Positions 12,842-25,281 of a DNA stretch of 42,184 nt are shown here, one piece after another (position 1 is the stretch's first letter; each line of letters begins with the position of its first letter). A program made the translations under genes and the position numbers. This stretch comes from Lobulomyces angularis (lineage: Eukaryota; Chytridiomycota; Chytridiomycetes; Lobulomycetales; Lobulomycetaceae). The notes beneath the pieces are model-generated. The model was not told the DNA's origin. It was given only the letters and a program-made list of their open reading frames with translations, and searched no databases. Where the stretch lies: NCBI GenBank assembly GCA_027604685.1, contig JADHYX010000181.1, forward strand, positions 1 through 42,184, given 5' to 3'.

Positions 12842-15453
12842 CTATTTATCCTTTCCGTATGACTCCCAGTACCATTTTACTAGTTGTTTTTTTAGCTCAT
12901 TGTAACAGACACTTAAGTCATCATTTACCAGTTTCAGATCAAACATGCTATTAATTTCAGAATTTATATCTAGTTGATTTATTTTTGCTTGGCATAGCCA
13001 CTGTTGAATATACTCTGAATCTGTGTTGCTGTTACTGTGAACTAATTGGTTTTGTGAACTAACAGTTCCCCTTGAAAACTTGCTTTGCAATCTTGTTGCT
13101 AATATATCCATTGAAGGAGCTGTAACATAGACGCACAGGGGTGCCAAAGATGATTTTTTTAAATTCATCACTCCCTATTAAAAATTTTAGATTTACTTCA
13201 AGTTTTTAAGATTTATTAGAGCATTACCTCTAATTCAAGATCTATCAGACAAATTTTTCCATCTTCCTGAACTTTTTTTATAGAATCATATGTTATTCCA
13301 TACATATTCCCTAAGATTAAATGATATAATTTTGGTCATTTTAATAAATAAGTCTATTCCCAAAATTTTAAAGTTACCAAACATTTCAACTACTTCAACA
13401 AACTTATTCTCGGAATTCATTTTCTTGAAATCATGCCTCTGTATAAAATAATAATCGATACCGTTAGTTTCTCCATGTCTTGGTTTTCTTGTTGTATGTG
13501 AAATTGCATTACCATAAACTTGAGGAAATTCTGCCATTAATTTATTTCTGAGAGTTCTTCGTTAAATTTTTTTTTCAAAAAAAATTGTATTGGTTAGATT
13601 CAACTTTTTAATTTCTAAAACCTTTTCCCCACTCCATTGGGCCCACATATTATAATTGGTTTCTTGTGCGATTTGATATCTTTTTCTTTAATTTTTGCTA
13701 AATATTTTACTTCTCGTTGCATTAAGCAGGCATGTCTAATAAAATATGTCTACTATTTTTTAAGCTTAAAGTTTTTTACCTAATAGATCCTATAACCTCC
13801 ACTGGAGGATTATATCTATTTAGTGCAGCCACTTTTTCTTCAGCTGTTATTTCAAATCCATCCAAAATTTTCAAATTTGGTATCAAAAAGAACAAATGTA
13901 ATTTATATCTTTCTTCAGGCTTTGCATCAAAAGTTTGGCAAACAGAATTTTGAGTTTCCAGATCGCTGATAGTATTTACAGAAATCCGCCTTGTAGTGCC
14001 ATATTCACCGTAATCTGTACCTTCAAAAGTAAATGGGTTTCCTTCAAGTTTAACATCCCTTAAATACGTTAAAACAGTTAAAACCGAAAGCTCTTCACTT
14101 TCAGTAAGATAATTATTTTCCAAGTGAAGCTGCCTTAAATATGGGTGGTTTTCTGGTTGAAAGTTGTTTTTTAATCTGTCGTATTGAAGTGAAGTTATAT
14201 TATTGTTTCCTAAAAACAGCTGTTCCAGTTTTATCAGAGTGGACAAACCACTTAATGAAGAAATTTGATTGTGACGCTAATGATTAAAATAATTGTAATA
14301 TTTAGTACGAAATTAAATCTTAAAAGCAAACTAATGGATAAAATAACAAAAATTTTTATTTTTTTTGAAATATATATTTACAAAATCAATGTATCTCAAA
14401 GGTAACCCATTTAAACCCTCAATCTTGCCAATTTTATTATGGGATATTGATAGATGTGAAAGAAATTTGCAACTTGAAAATCCATCCAATTTTGAAATAT
14501 CGTTATCTAAAAATTAAAAATAAGTAAAAAAATCCTTACTAAACTATTTTACAATCTAAGCACAATCTTTTCAAAAATCTTAGTTTTTCCAGTGAACAAA
14601 TGTCACTGATGTAATTTCTAGATAAATCCAATTCCTGCAAATTATAAGGCGGTTGGCCATTTTCAAGATTTAAAATGGATGCTAACTTATTATCAGATAA
14701 ATCAATTTGTACTAAAAATTTGTTAAACTCCAAAACCGATACATCTTTTTATAAAGTACACAAAAAAAAAAGTGAGTTGTTCTATTATAGATAAAAGAGA
14801 ATTTTAATTTCTTTTTCCAACTTTTATACCTTCAATATTATTTCCTGACAAATCCAAATTTTGAAGAAAAACAAAATTTTTTAAAAAATTTATATTTGTT
14901 AAATTTGCTCCCTATTAATTTTAAAAAAAAAAAAAGTGAGTTAAAAAAAAAAAGTTAGTTGCTTTTTTTATTTTTGCAGGTACCGGTAAAGATAATCTCA
15001 AGTAAACATTCCTTAATCCGTTTGGACATAGTCCCAAACAGCTAAGTCCATTTTTTAGCCTAATAAATATTTAATAAGTTGATTAATAAATGTTATATTC
15101 TGCAATAATTTTTACAGCTCAAAACTTAAAGGCAAATTTTTCAATCTATTATTAAAATCAACTTCTTCTGAATCTTCAATTTTCACATCTTCTTTTTTTT
15201 TCATCAGTTCTTCAGTATTACTTTCATTAATTGCAGTTTTGTTAAGTAATAAATCTTCTGTTGGCTTGCCTTCAAATTCTGAATCAGTTGTATCTGCAAC
15301 TTGTTTTAATAAGTTGGCAATTGAGTTGCTTTTACTTTGTTCTCTTGAATTTTGCAAACTCTTGTTTAAATTCTGTTGTGATTTTTTCAAATTTTGAAGA
15401 CTTCTTTGTGATAACTTTTGTTGCTGTTGTTGAGAAAGCTTTTTGACTTCCAT
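12842..15453 (-). CDS. LRGUK: LRGUK-like protein: leucine-rich repeats fused to a guanylate kinase domain
   Basis: This is one gene that looks like two. Residues 1-113 are Gln/Ser/Lys-rich and probably disordered. Several LRRs follow (LQNLDLSGNNI, LQELDLSRNYISDI, LSHLSISHNKIGKI, LEQLFLGNNNITSL, LRQLHLENNYL). An LRR cap reads FLIPNLKILDGFEITAEEKV then NRYNPPVEVIGSIR. The last residue is completed across an intron with canonical ends, leading into HACLMQREVKY, then P-loop ICGPNGVGKRTL, the substrate-binding SHTTRKPRHGETNGIDYYF, and GNMYGITYDSI, a full guanylate-kinase core. The GK intron is best placed at 13621-13557, which restores normal P-loop spacing. The P-loop has Arg where catalytic kinases have Ser/Thr, as I recall for LRGUK. 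Animal LRGUK acts in sperm flagellum assembly, so a flagellar role is inferred. A free guanylate kinase would not have this phase-consistent LRR join. Confidence 0.82.
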
Positions 15454-15893
15454 GTTTAAAACTTAAATTTTATTTTTTGATATTTTAATTATTTTTTTTC
15501 GCGTTTTTGGTATCACTAGTTGAGAAAATTTCTATTAAGGATAGTAGATGTTTAATATGTTATATAATAAGAAATCATACATAACTATTAGCATTATAAT
15601 AATCTTAAAAAATTCAATAAGTTTTGTCTAAAAGGAAATTCCTTTTACTAAATAAATTTTTAGGGTAAAAAAATTGTAATTTTATTAGGTTCCAATTTTT
15701 TAAATTTACCAATGTTTTCTAAATATTTTCTTTTATAATTATCCAATCAAATCTTCAAATATTTTGTTATATTAGTTAAAAACGAAGAAATAGTGTTAAA
15801 AGAAAAAAAAAATATTAATTGCTCAAAAAAACTCAGTGTTGTAATTATTTTTTTTTCTAATTACTTGTAAAAGTAGAATTGGATTAAACCAAC
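15454..15893. promoter_or_regulatory. Divergent promoter region, LRGUK-like / MARVEL-like
   Basis: This 440-bp A/T-rich spacer lies between two genes transcribed away from each other, so it must contain both promoters. No motif stands out beyond A/T runs, and no coding frame is convincing. Confidence 0.45.
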
Positions 15894-16827
15894 ATGTCAC
15901 AAACGAGATTAAATAGTTCTTTTAGTGGAAAGTCCTCCACAAAAGATTTAAACTCTTCTTTCAACAATTTAAGAAAACAAAGTAAAGTCAGTATCAACTT
16001 TAAGGTTAGTAGAATGTAACAGATTCCTTAGTTGGTAACTATTGTTTTATATTTATTAGGATTTACAGTTTAAAGGAAAAGGATTACTTCGTAATTACGG
16101 TAAAATTTAAAAAAAATTTTAATGTTGTTCATTGTAAAAACATCTTTTATTATTTTTGTATGTATATTATCATAGAACAAGAAGAAGATATACCACACCA
16201 AAACATAAAATTATCTATTACATTTAGAATTTTAACCGCCTTAACCGCAATTGCAGTTTTCCTCACTACAGCATTAAATAAATTTGTAGACATAAGCTGG
16301 CTCGTTACAGTTTCATTTTTTGTCACTACACTAACTGTTATCAATTTTACAGTGTATGGTATAGTCTTAAAATTTCGCAGAAACAGCTGGAATTTCATTA
16401 TAATCCGTTTCATACTTGATGCCATTCTCTTAACTATTTGGTAAGATTTTTGAAAATCAAACATTAAGTGATTGTGTAGGTTGTCAATAACAATTGGAGG
16501 ACTAGTAGTATGTAACAGTTCAAATTACAACACATTACAAGAAAATGAAAGTTTTAGAGCATTCAAGCTTTTAACTGGACTTACAATACTCACGTCATTA
16601 TTTTATACATTTATTTTTAGTTTAAATTTGTGGACTATTACCCATAAAAATGAAGGACCTTTATCCGCACTCGATTTAAACGTGTCAGGTAATTAAATAT
16701 CAATCTTTTTAAATTACGTTAATCCAAATTAATACTTTTAGGTACTAATGAAACTTTGTTAGATCTAAGAGATCGCAACATTAGAAAAAAATCTGCTATG
16801 CAGCTTGCAGCGGCAGGAAAATGTTGA
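15894..16827 (+). CDS. Four-TM MARVEL-like membrane protein
   Basis: This small membrane protein of about 236 residues starts MSQTRLNSSFSGKSS. Five exons are inferred: 15894-16004, 16060-16099, 16176-16440, 16480-16688 and 16742-16827. After a Ser/Asn-rich cytosolic N-terminus there are four hydrophobic segments: FRILTALTAIAVFLTTALN, a second from ISWLVTVSFF to IVL, a third spanning the exon 3/4 junction (RFILDAILLTIWLSITIGG) and LLTGLTILTSLFYTFIFSL. The short tail ends AGKC, a Cys that could be lipid-modified. The topology fits MARVEL-type proteins of fungal plasma membrane domains, but sequence identity is too weak for a family name. It is transcribed divergently from the LRGUK-like gene. 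The function is unknown. Confidence 0.65.
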
Positions 16828-17088
16828 AAAACAGAAAAATGCATTAATAAATTGTATAATTTTTTTTTCAAATACAGTAAAAATTAGTAGTTAAAAAAGA
16901 GGTTAACTTCAACATTTTTTTTATGAAGTAAAAATGGAAAATAAAGTGTAAGTATATATTAAATTAGAAAAAATTATATATTTGTAAAATGTAATAATAA
17001 ATATTTTAAATAGTTTGAAGTGATTCTAGTAATAGATGTATGTACCTAATTGTGGTATATTAAAAAAAAATCTGATTAAAACTTGTAA

Positions 17089-17892
17089 TCATGATTGGTT
17101 ATTGAAAAACGGTGACTGAGGGGGTGAAGGAATACCAAGTCTATTATTGTTCCAACCCCTATGGTTACTGTTAAATTGCATTTTATTGTTCACTTCGGAT
17201 GTGCTGTGACCATGATATTTTTGATTCGGTTCATGTTGCTGATGCTGTAGATAGTGGTATTGTGGAGAGTATTGTTGTGTTTGCATTGAATATGGATGGT
17301 GTGGAGAATTTGACCGTATGGGATTATATTGTCTATTTTTAACATTTGCTAATCTGGTATCAGTTTGAATTTGGTTAAAAATCAAAAAATCAGTTACAAG
17401 TTCATTAATTTTATTGAACCAACTTGAATATGTGCATGCTTTTACATTTAAATCGTATTTTATGCAAGATAAAAATTCAACTTCCAATTTTTTCAAAATT
17501 TTTGGATGTATCTGCCCTAACATTGACCAACTTTTAGTATCAAAAATGAAATCAGAGGTGAATTTGTGAGCTAACATAAACGCTACTACAAACAAGAATT
17601 TTTCTGTTTTTGGTTTATGTAACATAACCTTCTTTACCCTGTCAACATAAATTAGCGCCAAAATAAAGATATCAAGTTTTATTGAAACATTTTGGTTTAA
17701 AGGGTATTGAAGAAATTGAAAAATGTAGTGTAAAGCGTCATCGTAGGATTCTTTCAGCTGTAAGCTTGTTCGGTATATGCAACGGTTGAATGGGTGAGAG
17801 GTATTTTGGTGGTTTAATATGTCAAATAGTAATGTTGTTATGAATCTAGCAAACAGAAACTGTTTACCAACAGTTAACTTAATGGAGGACAT
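17089..17892 (-). CDS. PHO80/PCL-like cyclin
   Basis: This single-exon gene of 267 residues is unusual here in having no intron. Residues 60-165 look like a cyclin box of the PHO80/PCL group: LDIFILALIYVDRVKKVM, then FVVAFMLAHKFTSDFIFDTK, WSMLGQIHPKILKKLEVEFL and YDLNVKACTYSSWFNKINEL. Such cyclins bind Pho85/CDK5-type kinases and act in nutrient, polarity or cell-cycle control. The last 90 residues are low-complexity, rich in Gln, His, Asn, Pro and Tyr, with several SP sites that a proline-directed kinase could use. Which PCL subgroup it belongs to cannot be decided by eye. Its start codon borders the large gene-poor stretch. Confidence 0.78.
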   Translation of the reverse strand: MSSIKLTVGKQFLFARFITTLLFDILNHQNTSHPFNRCIYRTSLQLKESYDDALHYIFQFLQYPLNQNVSIKLDIFILALIYVDRVKKVMLHKPKTEKFLFVVAFMLAHKFTSDFIFDTKSWSMLGQIHPKILKKLEVEFLSCIKYDLNVKACTYSSWFNKINELVTDFLIFNQIQTDTRLANVKNRQYNPIRSNSPHHPYSMQTQQYSPQYHYLQHQQHEPNQKYHGHSTSEVNNKMQFNSNHRGWNNNRLGIPSPPQSPFFNNQS

Positions 17893-18766
17893 GTAAAATT
17901 ATATTCAAAAATTCATAAAATCAGAACAGTTGAAGAAAAATATGAGATATTTATATTAAATTTTGGAAACCACATCAAAAAGGAAAAAAAAGCTATATTT
18001 TTAAAAGAATAGGATAGTTTCTTTTTGACTTAGAAGTGATAGAAACAACAAAAAAAAAACAATAGAAAATTTGGTATTTTTCTTAAATTTTTCAGTTTGG
18101 CTGACAAAAATAGATGTTTTTCTATGAGACACACGTTGTAGCTTCTAATTTTTCCATATTGAATTGCTGAACTATTTTCAAAATGCACTGACATCTAATA
18201 TCAAAACTACTTCTTGAATTTAATATATAGTAATACAGAGAAACTGTGCGTATTTTTATATTGCAAGTAATTTAAACATTTAATTATTTAGAAAAAGAAA
18301 AAGAGGAACTCGGAGTTAGAATGGAGCTTTGATTAGGAGTTCAGCTTAAATTATTAAAAAAAAGACTAAAAAAACAGTAAAAAAAGAGATCTGTGACTTT
18401 GAGTCTGAGAACAGACTGAACTGAGGCTCCAATAGAATTGAAAATGTACTAAATAATCTCTAATGTAAAATATTTCAATATGGACTTGCGGTTAAAAAAA
18501 AACCAGTTGCTGTTTCTATTTTTAATAGAAGTCCAACTTAAGCAAATAATGTTGGGCACTTGCCACTAGTACTCTAAAAAAGGTTGTATGATAGTCTGTT
18601 TTTTATTTACGATATATTATCTTACATACAATATAACTTACTCTTATTGCCTATTGGCTAAGCACACGAATTGAATTTAAAAGGTTTTTTACACATAGCC
18701 AAATAATAAAATACAAAAAAAGCCAAGTTCAGATAGAGTTGTGAATCTTTTCATTCTTGTTTTCTT

Positions 18767-19149
18767 ATGTCCAAGTTAACTAAATTTTTTATATCCATCC
18801 TATCTTTTCACCAGATTTATACAAGATTGCATGATTCAATTAACAGCTATACCAAATTTCCAACTGTTTCCAACACCGAATTATTATTGGTTTATTATTA
18901 TTTAAAGGTGGGCAAGCGAGATTTTGATTTTGGCCTTGCTTACGACGCAATCAATAAAAGTTCAACAACAATATTATCCTTTCTATATATGTAAATATGG
19001 GAATTTTTTTGACTTAGCCCAAAGAAACTTGGCCAACCTCATAAGCTCAAAAAATTGAAACTCTTCGCCTCCTATCTGCCGCCTGAAAGTCTAAATTCAG
19101 TCAGTTTTATTTTATTCCTACTAATTTTATATAATAATATTTTGCATTA
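18767..19149 (+). CDS. Possible small hypothetical gene
   Basis: An ATG at 18767 opens a 75-codon frame ending 18994. A 27-nt GT..AG stretch at about 18991-19017 would join it in phase to a second open piece starting PKKLGQPHKLKKLKLFASYL. Composition is plausible for coding (YTRLHDSINSYTKFPTVSN), but I recognise no domain, and the putative intron is shorter than the others in this window. It may be chance or a decayed gene. Confidence 0.2.
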
Positions 19150-19518
19150 ATGTAAAATTAACTAAAATTAGATATTGTATCAGGATTCAACTAATTTTAG
19201 CTTTGGTGGATATAAATGTCTTCTTTTAAAACAATGGAAAATTTTTACTCAATTTTTACTTACTCAATAGTGCTTATACTGTTTTTTAAAAAATTTGTGA
19301 CTATATTGCTACTCATTTCTATTTATAACACCTTAATGTTATTAGATTGCAAAAGTTTTAAATAAACAAGGTTAGCTCTAATTAATTACATGGTTAAAAT
19401 AAAGTTTTTAAATATTTTCAAATTGAAGTCATTGGAAAGATTTTACTAAGCGAAGGATAAATGTTATCGTATTATTTGAAAGAAAATTCAATTTGGCTAT
19501 ATAAATTTTGTATTTTAA

Positions 19519-19737
19519 AAAAATGCTTTTCAAGATCTTCCATCTTTACATTTTGTTAAAAAAGCAAGAGATTTGGTTTGCAGGTGGAAGGAATACCTGA
19601 CTTCGCAGATGTGTTGTTTACAGCAACAATTAAAAATCAATGAGAGTTATCGTTATGAGAGAAGTCAAGTAAATTATTATCGCGACACTAAAGGCACTTA
19701 TCAGCTATTGTATTTTAAGGAACCATGGTGTTTCTAA
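19519..19737 (+). other. Open stretch with weak TFIIS-N/Elongin-A-like resemblance
   Basis: A stop-to-stop frame of about 72 codons has no ATG at its beginning. It contains LPSLHFVKKARDLVCRWKEY, which faintly resembles the last helices of a TFIIS N-terminal (LW) domain, where the pattern is Ala-x-x-Leu-Val-x-x-Trp-Lys. The upstream helices of that domain are not visible. It is probably a relic exon or a coincidence. Confidence 0.2.
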
Positions 19738-20359
19738 ATATTTACTAGGTAAGATACGTTAATAATTTTTTAAAATTTAATTTTTTTTTAATGACCTATA
19801 ATTCAATATTTTGCTGAAGAAACTACTGCAAAAAACTCTTCTAAACTTTCAAGACAGATACCATGAAATTTAAAGGTTCATCTATTCTCGCAGAACCTCA
19901 ATCTTCGCAGTTTTCAATTCAAACTACTCCAATAACGCACCTGTATAACTTGCGCAGCTGCAAAAGAAAAAAAATAACAGACTCAAGAAATATATAGGAA
20001 CTACAGTTTTAAATCTTTCACAATTTTTTTGTTGAAGACATAATTCTCCTATTGTCCAAAATATTAAATAAATTCGAGCTACAGAATTAAAATATTAATC
20101 ATCAGCAGGTATGAAACTGAAAATATTAGACCATTTCTACAGAAATTCAATTTGGTAAAAATCGGATGAGTATTCTAATGGAGTTTCTTTTATCCATCTA
20201 AATTATATTTGATGAAGATTTCACTCGAGTAAAAGATTGACACAGTGCACTACATTATCTAATAAAATAATAATCCTCCAATTACCGTTTCTTGAATTAA
20301 AAATAGTTATCATAGGTTCGAGGTTGATTTCAACCCAAGCTATTTGTAAAATTTTTGCA

Positions 20360-20612
20360 ACCATAGTTACTGTTTTAAATTCTTAAGATTAAACCTGTTT
20401 TTACTTAATCCCACACTTCTTGCTTTATGAAAGCGTTTTACAAATACTTCCCTAATATCTTTATTGTTAATGTTGAGCACTTTTATTGAATGTATGGAAG
20501 GTACATTTAGATTGGCAGTGAGTCATATTAAGTGGAGTAATACTAAGTGCTGGGATTTCTGGCATGAATTGATTAAACATTCTTAATCGTAGCAATCTGG
20601 TAATAAAAAAAA
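20360..20612 (-). pseudogene. Possible LRR-like relic
   Basis: On the minus strand two overlapping open frames, separated by one frameshift, read MFNQFMPEIPALSITPLNMT and then VPSIHSIKVLNINNKDIREV. Leucine and isoleucine spacing recalls the LRR-like repeats of the intact F-box gene at 21348-22713 on the same strand, about 750 bp away. It may be a decayed tandem copy, but the similarity is only in pattern, so confidence is low. Confidence 0.2.
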
Positions 20613-21032
20613 TTCATTTATTTACTTTCAGGCTGAAGTAGTAAAGAGTGCAACACATACAGCGCGTGTTTTTCAGTTTCGAAGAAGTTAGGAAATTGAA
20701 ATGGTATTCTAAGCTATTATTTTAATTTTCTCTGAAACTTCAACTTTTTTCAAGTCAACTTACTTCTCATAGAAATTAATATTAAGAAAATTCAATTTTA
20801 ATAAAAAAAAAAACTATTTTTATATTTTAAACATAAATTCAGTTTATTTTTTTAAAAAATTTGTTTAGAAGTTATAATTCTCTTTATGTTTTTTTTTTTT
20901 TGATATAATAGCAAATTTCATTTTAAATCCTTTCATTTTATTGAATTTGAAAAATTGAAATTCAAAAATTATTTATTTTTCTTTAAAAATTTTTTTGAAA
21001 TGATTTTTTTATTTTTTTTTTAAATTGCACTT

Positions 21033-21238
21033 TGTGCAGCTGGTCACATTTCTTTCACTTCACTCTGAAAGTGCCTTTACAGAGATATCAGAAAGGCTCT
21101 TATTAGATATGATCTCAAAAAGAGTCAAAAAATATAATCTGCAAATCTCAAACAATCCTCCAAACTAAGAAACTGTTGTAAAAGGTGGGAATATGAAGCA
21201 TATGAGGGAATAGATTAAAAGTTACCAAATGATATGGT
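21033..21238 (+). repeat. Inverted repeat arm 1 (about 200 bp)
   Basis: This arm begins TGTGCAGCTGGTCACATTTC. It matches the reverse complement of 23016-23214: a near-perfect block of about 37 nt, then about 85% similar sequence, a diverged middle with indels, and again a close match around AAGAAACTGTTGTAAAA and GTGGGAAT. In the first block, the frame GHISFTSL..KC is shared by both arms and about half of the base differences are silent, hinting at former coding sequence. Confidence 0.8.
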
Positions 21239-21347
21239 TAGGAACGCTTTTTTTTGGAAATATAATAAAACCTATATTGAAGTTGTGGACAAGTTCGCAT
21301 TTTACCTTGTCCAAAAGTTACTAAAAGCCTTAAAAGAAAGAATCACA

Positions 21348-22713
21348 TTATACACTATATAGAGTTATTCCAATACTCAAAATACCTAATTTAAAGTATT
21401 CTTCAAAATTTCCATCGAATAAATACTTGAGTTCTTTAAAATTTTTAAAATCTTCAAAGTTCAAATCCCACAAATGGGTCTTATGCTTCAAGCTCAGTCT
21501 ATTTAAGTTTTTACAGGTTTGGTATAAGCAAGATAAGTCTTGGGATTGAAAACGGCTAACTTCTTCTTGATTAAATTCTAGTTGTAGAAATATCAACTTT
21601 TTTCCTACTGTTTTTAAAATTTCTTGGAATAATTCATTTCTAAAGTCACTAATGCTCAAGTTGCTAAAGCCTAGTTCTTGTAGCCGAGGTTTGTCTTTTA
21701 AGTTTTTCAATATTACTTCAAAAGTTACACTGGATATGTTGTCTATAGCACTAAATTTAAATTCTTTTAACTTTGAACAACTTTTTAACACTATCCCTAA
21801 GTCTTCGTTAGCCTGGCTCAAATAAAACTCTTTTATTTCTAAACTTTCCAAATTACTTAAGAATTTGGAAAAAAATCTAAATTTTTGGAGGTAAACATTG
21901 GAAAAGCTCAAAATCTTGATATTACTCAAAGGTATTTGTTGTAAAATATTCTGAGAAGAATTACAGTTCAAACCTTCATTGAGAAATTCCAATTTTACAA
22001 TCTTATCAAAAATTAACTGCGATTTTCTTGGAACTACAAAGTTATCGTTATAATGAACTCCATTTAAAATTAAAATCTTAAGCTTTGGAAAATTACATAT
22101 AATATTGCATAACATGTCAAATTGCTTTAAAAATCACATTAAAGAGGTGAAATTAATTAATTAATTAAAAAGTGATAAATTTACCAACCAGCCAAATTAA
22201 ATTGTAAAATGGTGCTTCATTTCTCTCAGGAAAAGCCCACTTAAACTTTACAACATTTGGAAATCGATCAGTAACTTTTAATATGTTATCCAGTGTTAAC
22301 TTAAACGTGTCAACAATGCCATCTACTGTAATAGATCTAACAAAATCACAATTACGCATCCAATTTTTATTTGAACTCGTATATGCCTCATTAAAGTTAA
22401 TACCATTTTCCAGTAATAAAGGAAATAAGCTTGTTTCAGAGTTGTTACACTTGATAATTAAATCTGACCTAATTAAAGATAACAGTTTTCAATTTCTTTA
22501 GTAAAAAAATTGTGTTTTTGGATTCTATTTTTTCCTACAATACCATAACATTGGATTGGATATCAAATAAAACAGTCGGTTGGTTAAAGTTAAGTTGTAT
22601 AGGTCACTTTTTTGTATTACTCTATCATTAAAAATTAATTCAAGCACATCAGATGGAAAAAGAGATTGGGTATTGATTTTAATCGTTTTTAAAGCAGTAA
22701 ATGGATTATTCAT
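21348..22713 (-). CDS. F-box protein with LRR-like repeats
   Basis: The F-box should dock Skp1 of an SCF ubiquitin ligase while the repeats select substrates. The start is placed at ATG 22713 (MNNPFTALKTIKINTQ). The F-box lies at residues 17-58: LFPSDVLELIF then LTLTNRLFYLISNPMLW. The Trp codon is completed across an intron, and the next exon begins SDLIIKCNNSETSLF and contains KNWMRNCDFVRSI. A second intron joins NLIWL to QFDMLCNIICNF. The rest has irregular LRR-like strands such as FPKLKILILNG, LSNLESLEIKEF, CSKLKEFKFSA and TCKNLNRLSLKHK. Length is about 408 residues. The gene is bracketed by inverted repeat arms and lies alone beside a gene-poor region, suggesting a lineage-specific, fast-changing F-box family. 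The substrate is unknown. Confidence 0.72.
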
Positions 22714-23318
22714 AAAGTGTTGAGAAGAAACAAACTTTCTTGTTACACAACAAAATTTTTTACCTAAAAAGTTTTGTAAAATTACTCTTGTATAGTAAAA
22801 GGACAAAGTTGAAGAAAGCAACTGAATAGAGAGCAAAAATAAAAATAATGATTAGTTTCTTCATTTAGTAGTAATAACTTCCTTCAAAAACCCTTTCGGT
22901 ACTTTCATCACATACTTGTCATCTTTGTGTGAATTGTTGGGTTTCACATTTTCTTGATTCACCCTCCATTTCTTTCATAAAACTTACCAGTCTTTTCAAT
23001 CTCATCTAAGGCACACCAAATTATTTGGTAAATTTTAACAAATTCCCACCTTTTTACAACAGTTTCTTAGCTTTGAGCTTCACTCAGATTTGCAAGCAGT
23101 GGAAGGAATTTGTTACATTTTTTTGAACATTTTTTGTTTCTTAATAAAAGCCTTTCTAATATCCCTGTGAAGGCACTTGGAGAGTGAAGTGAAAGAAATG
23201 TGACCAGCTGCACAGCTGTTTCGTGACCTTAATTTTTGTAGCCACTGCGAAATATAAAAATAAAAAATTTATATTTTTTTTTGTTTAAAAATTTTTTTTG
23301 TCATTACCAACAAAAACA
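22714..23318. other. Divergent spacer F-box / subtilase, contains inverted repeat arm 2
   Basis: About 600 bp lie between two divergently transcribed genes. The right half is the second inverted repeat arm (23016-23214). The left half shows no gene; a minus-strand open frame upstream of ATG 22713 has no support as an N-terminal extension. Confidence 0.5.
23016..23214 (-). repeat. Inverted repeat arm 2 (about 200 bp)
   Basis: This is the inverted partner of 21033-21238. On the minus strand it starts TGTGCAGCTGGTCACATTTC and ends around TTTACCAAATAATTTGG. On that strand the part downstream of AAGAAACTG has an open frame reading VVKRWEFVKIYQIIWCALDE, which is broken in arm 1. The repeat may be the tail of a mobile element, but I cannot name the family. 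Confidence 0.8.
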
Positions 23319-25090
<1,772 letters not shown>

Positions 25091-25281
25091 AAATTACGCA
25101 GTAAATAATGTGTATAGTAGATACAAAGTGTTGAATTTTTTCGGATAATAATTTTCAATTTTTTCAACTTGTATTAATATAGTTTTTTTTTTAAATAATT
25201 TACATATTGGAATATTATCTGCATCAATTATAATTATTTTTAGCAACTAACTACTATTTTGGTTTAAAACCTTGTAGCTTG

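Larger units (their letters stand above)
17893..21347. other. Gene-poor stretch of about 3.4 kb with weak relics
   Basis: No intact recognisable gene is visible in this longest non-genic stretch of the window. It is A/T-rich with many homopolymers. It contains one possible small hypothetical gene (18767 onward), one 72-codon open stretch (19519-19737), faint minus-strand LRR-like frames (about 20360-20612) and one arm of the inverted repeat (21033-21238). No rRNA or tRNA could be recognised. Confidence 0.5.

Noticed and set aside
12842..13722. Separate cytosolic guanylate kinase gene starting at ATG 13722
   Set aside because: The frame upstream of that ATG continues in phase across a canonical intron into the LRR part, and the P-loop Arg is unlike a free GMP kinase.
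16150..16464. Minus-strand ORF of 104 codons
   Set aside because: It is antisense to the transmembrane exon of the MARVEL-like gene; no domain and no splice context.
20314..20336. tRNA T-arm-like sequence (GGTTCGAGGTTGATTTCAACC)
   Set aside because: No acceptor stem, D-arm or anticodon arm fits around it; it is only a small hairpin.
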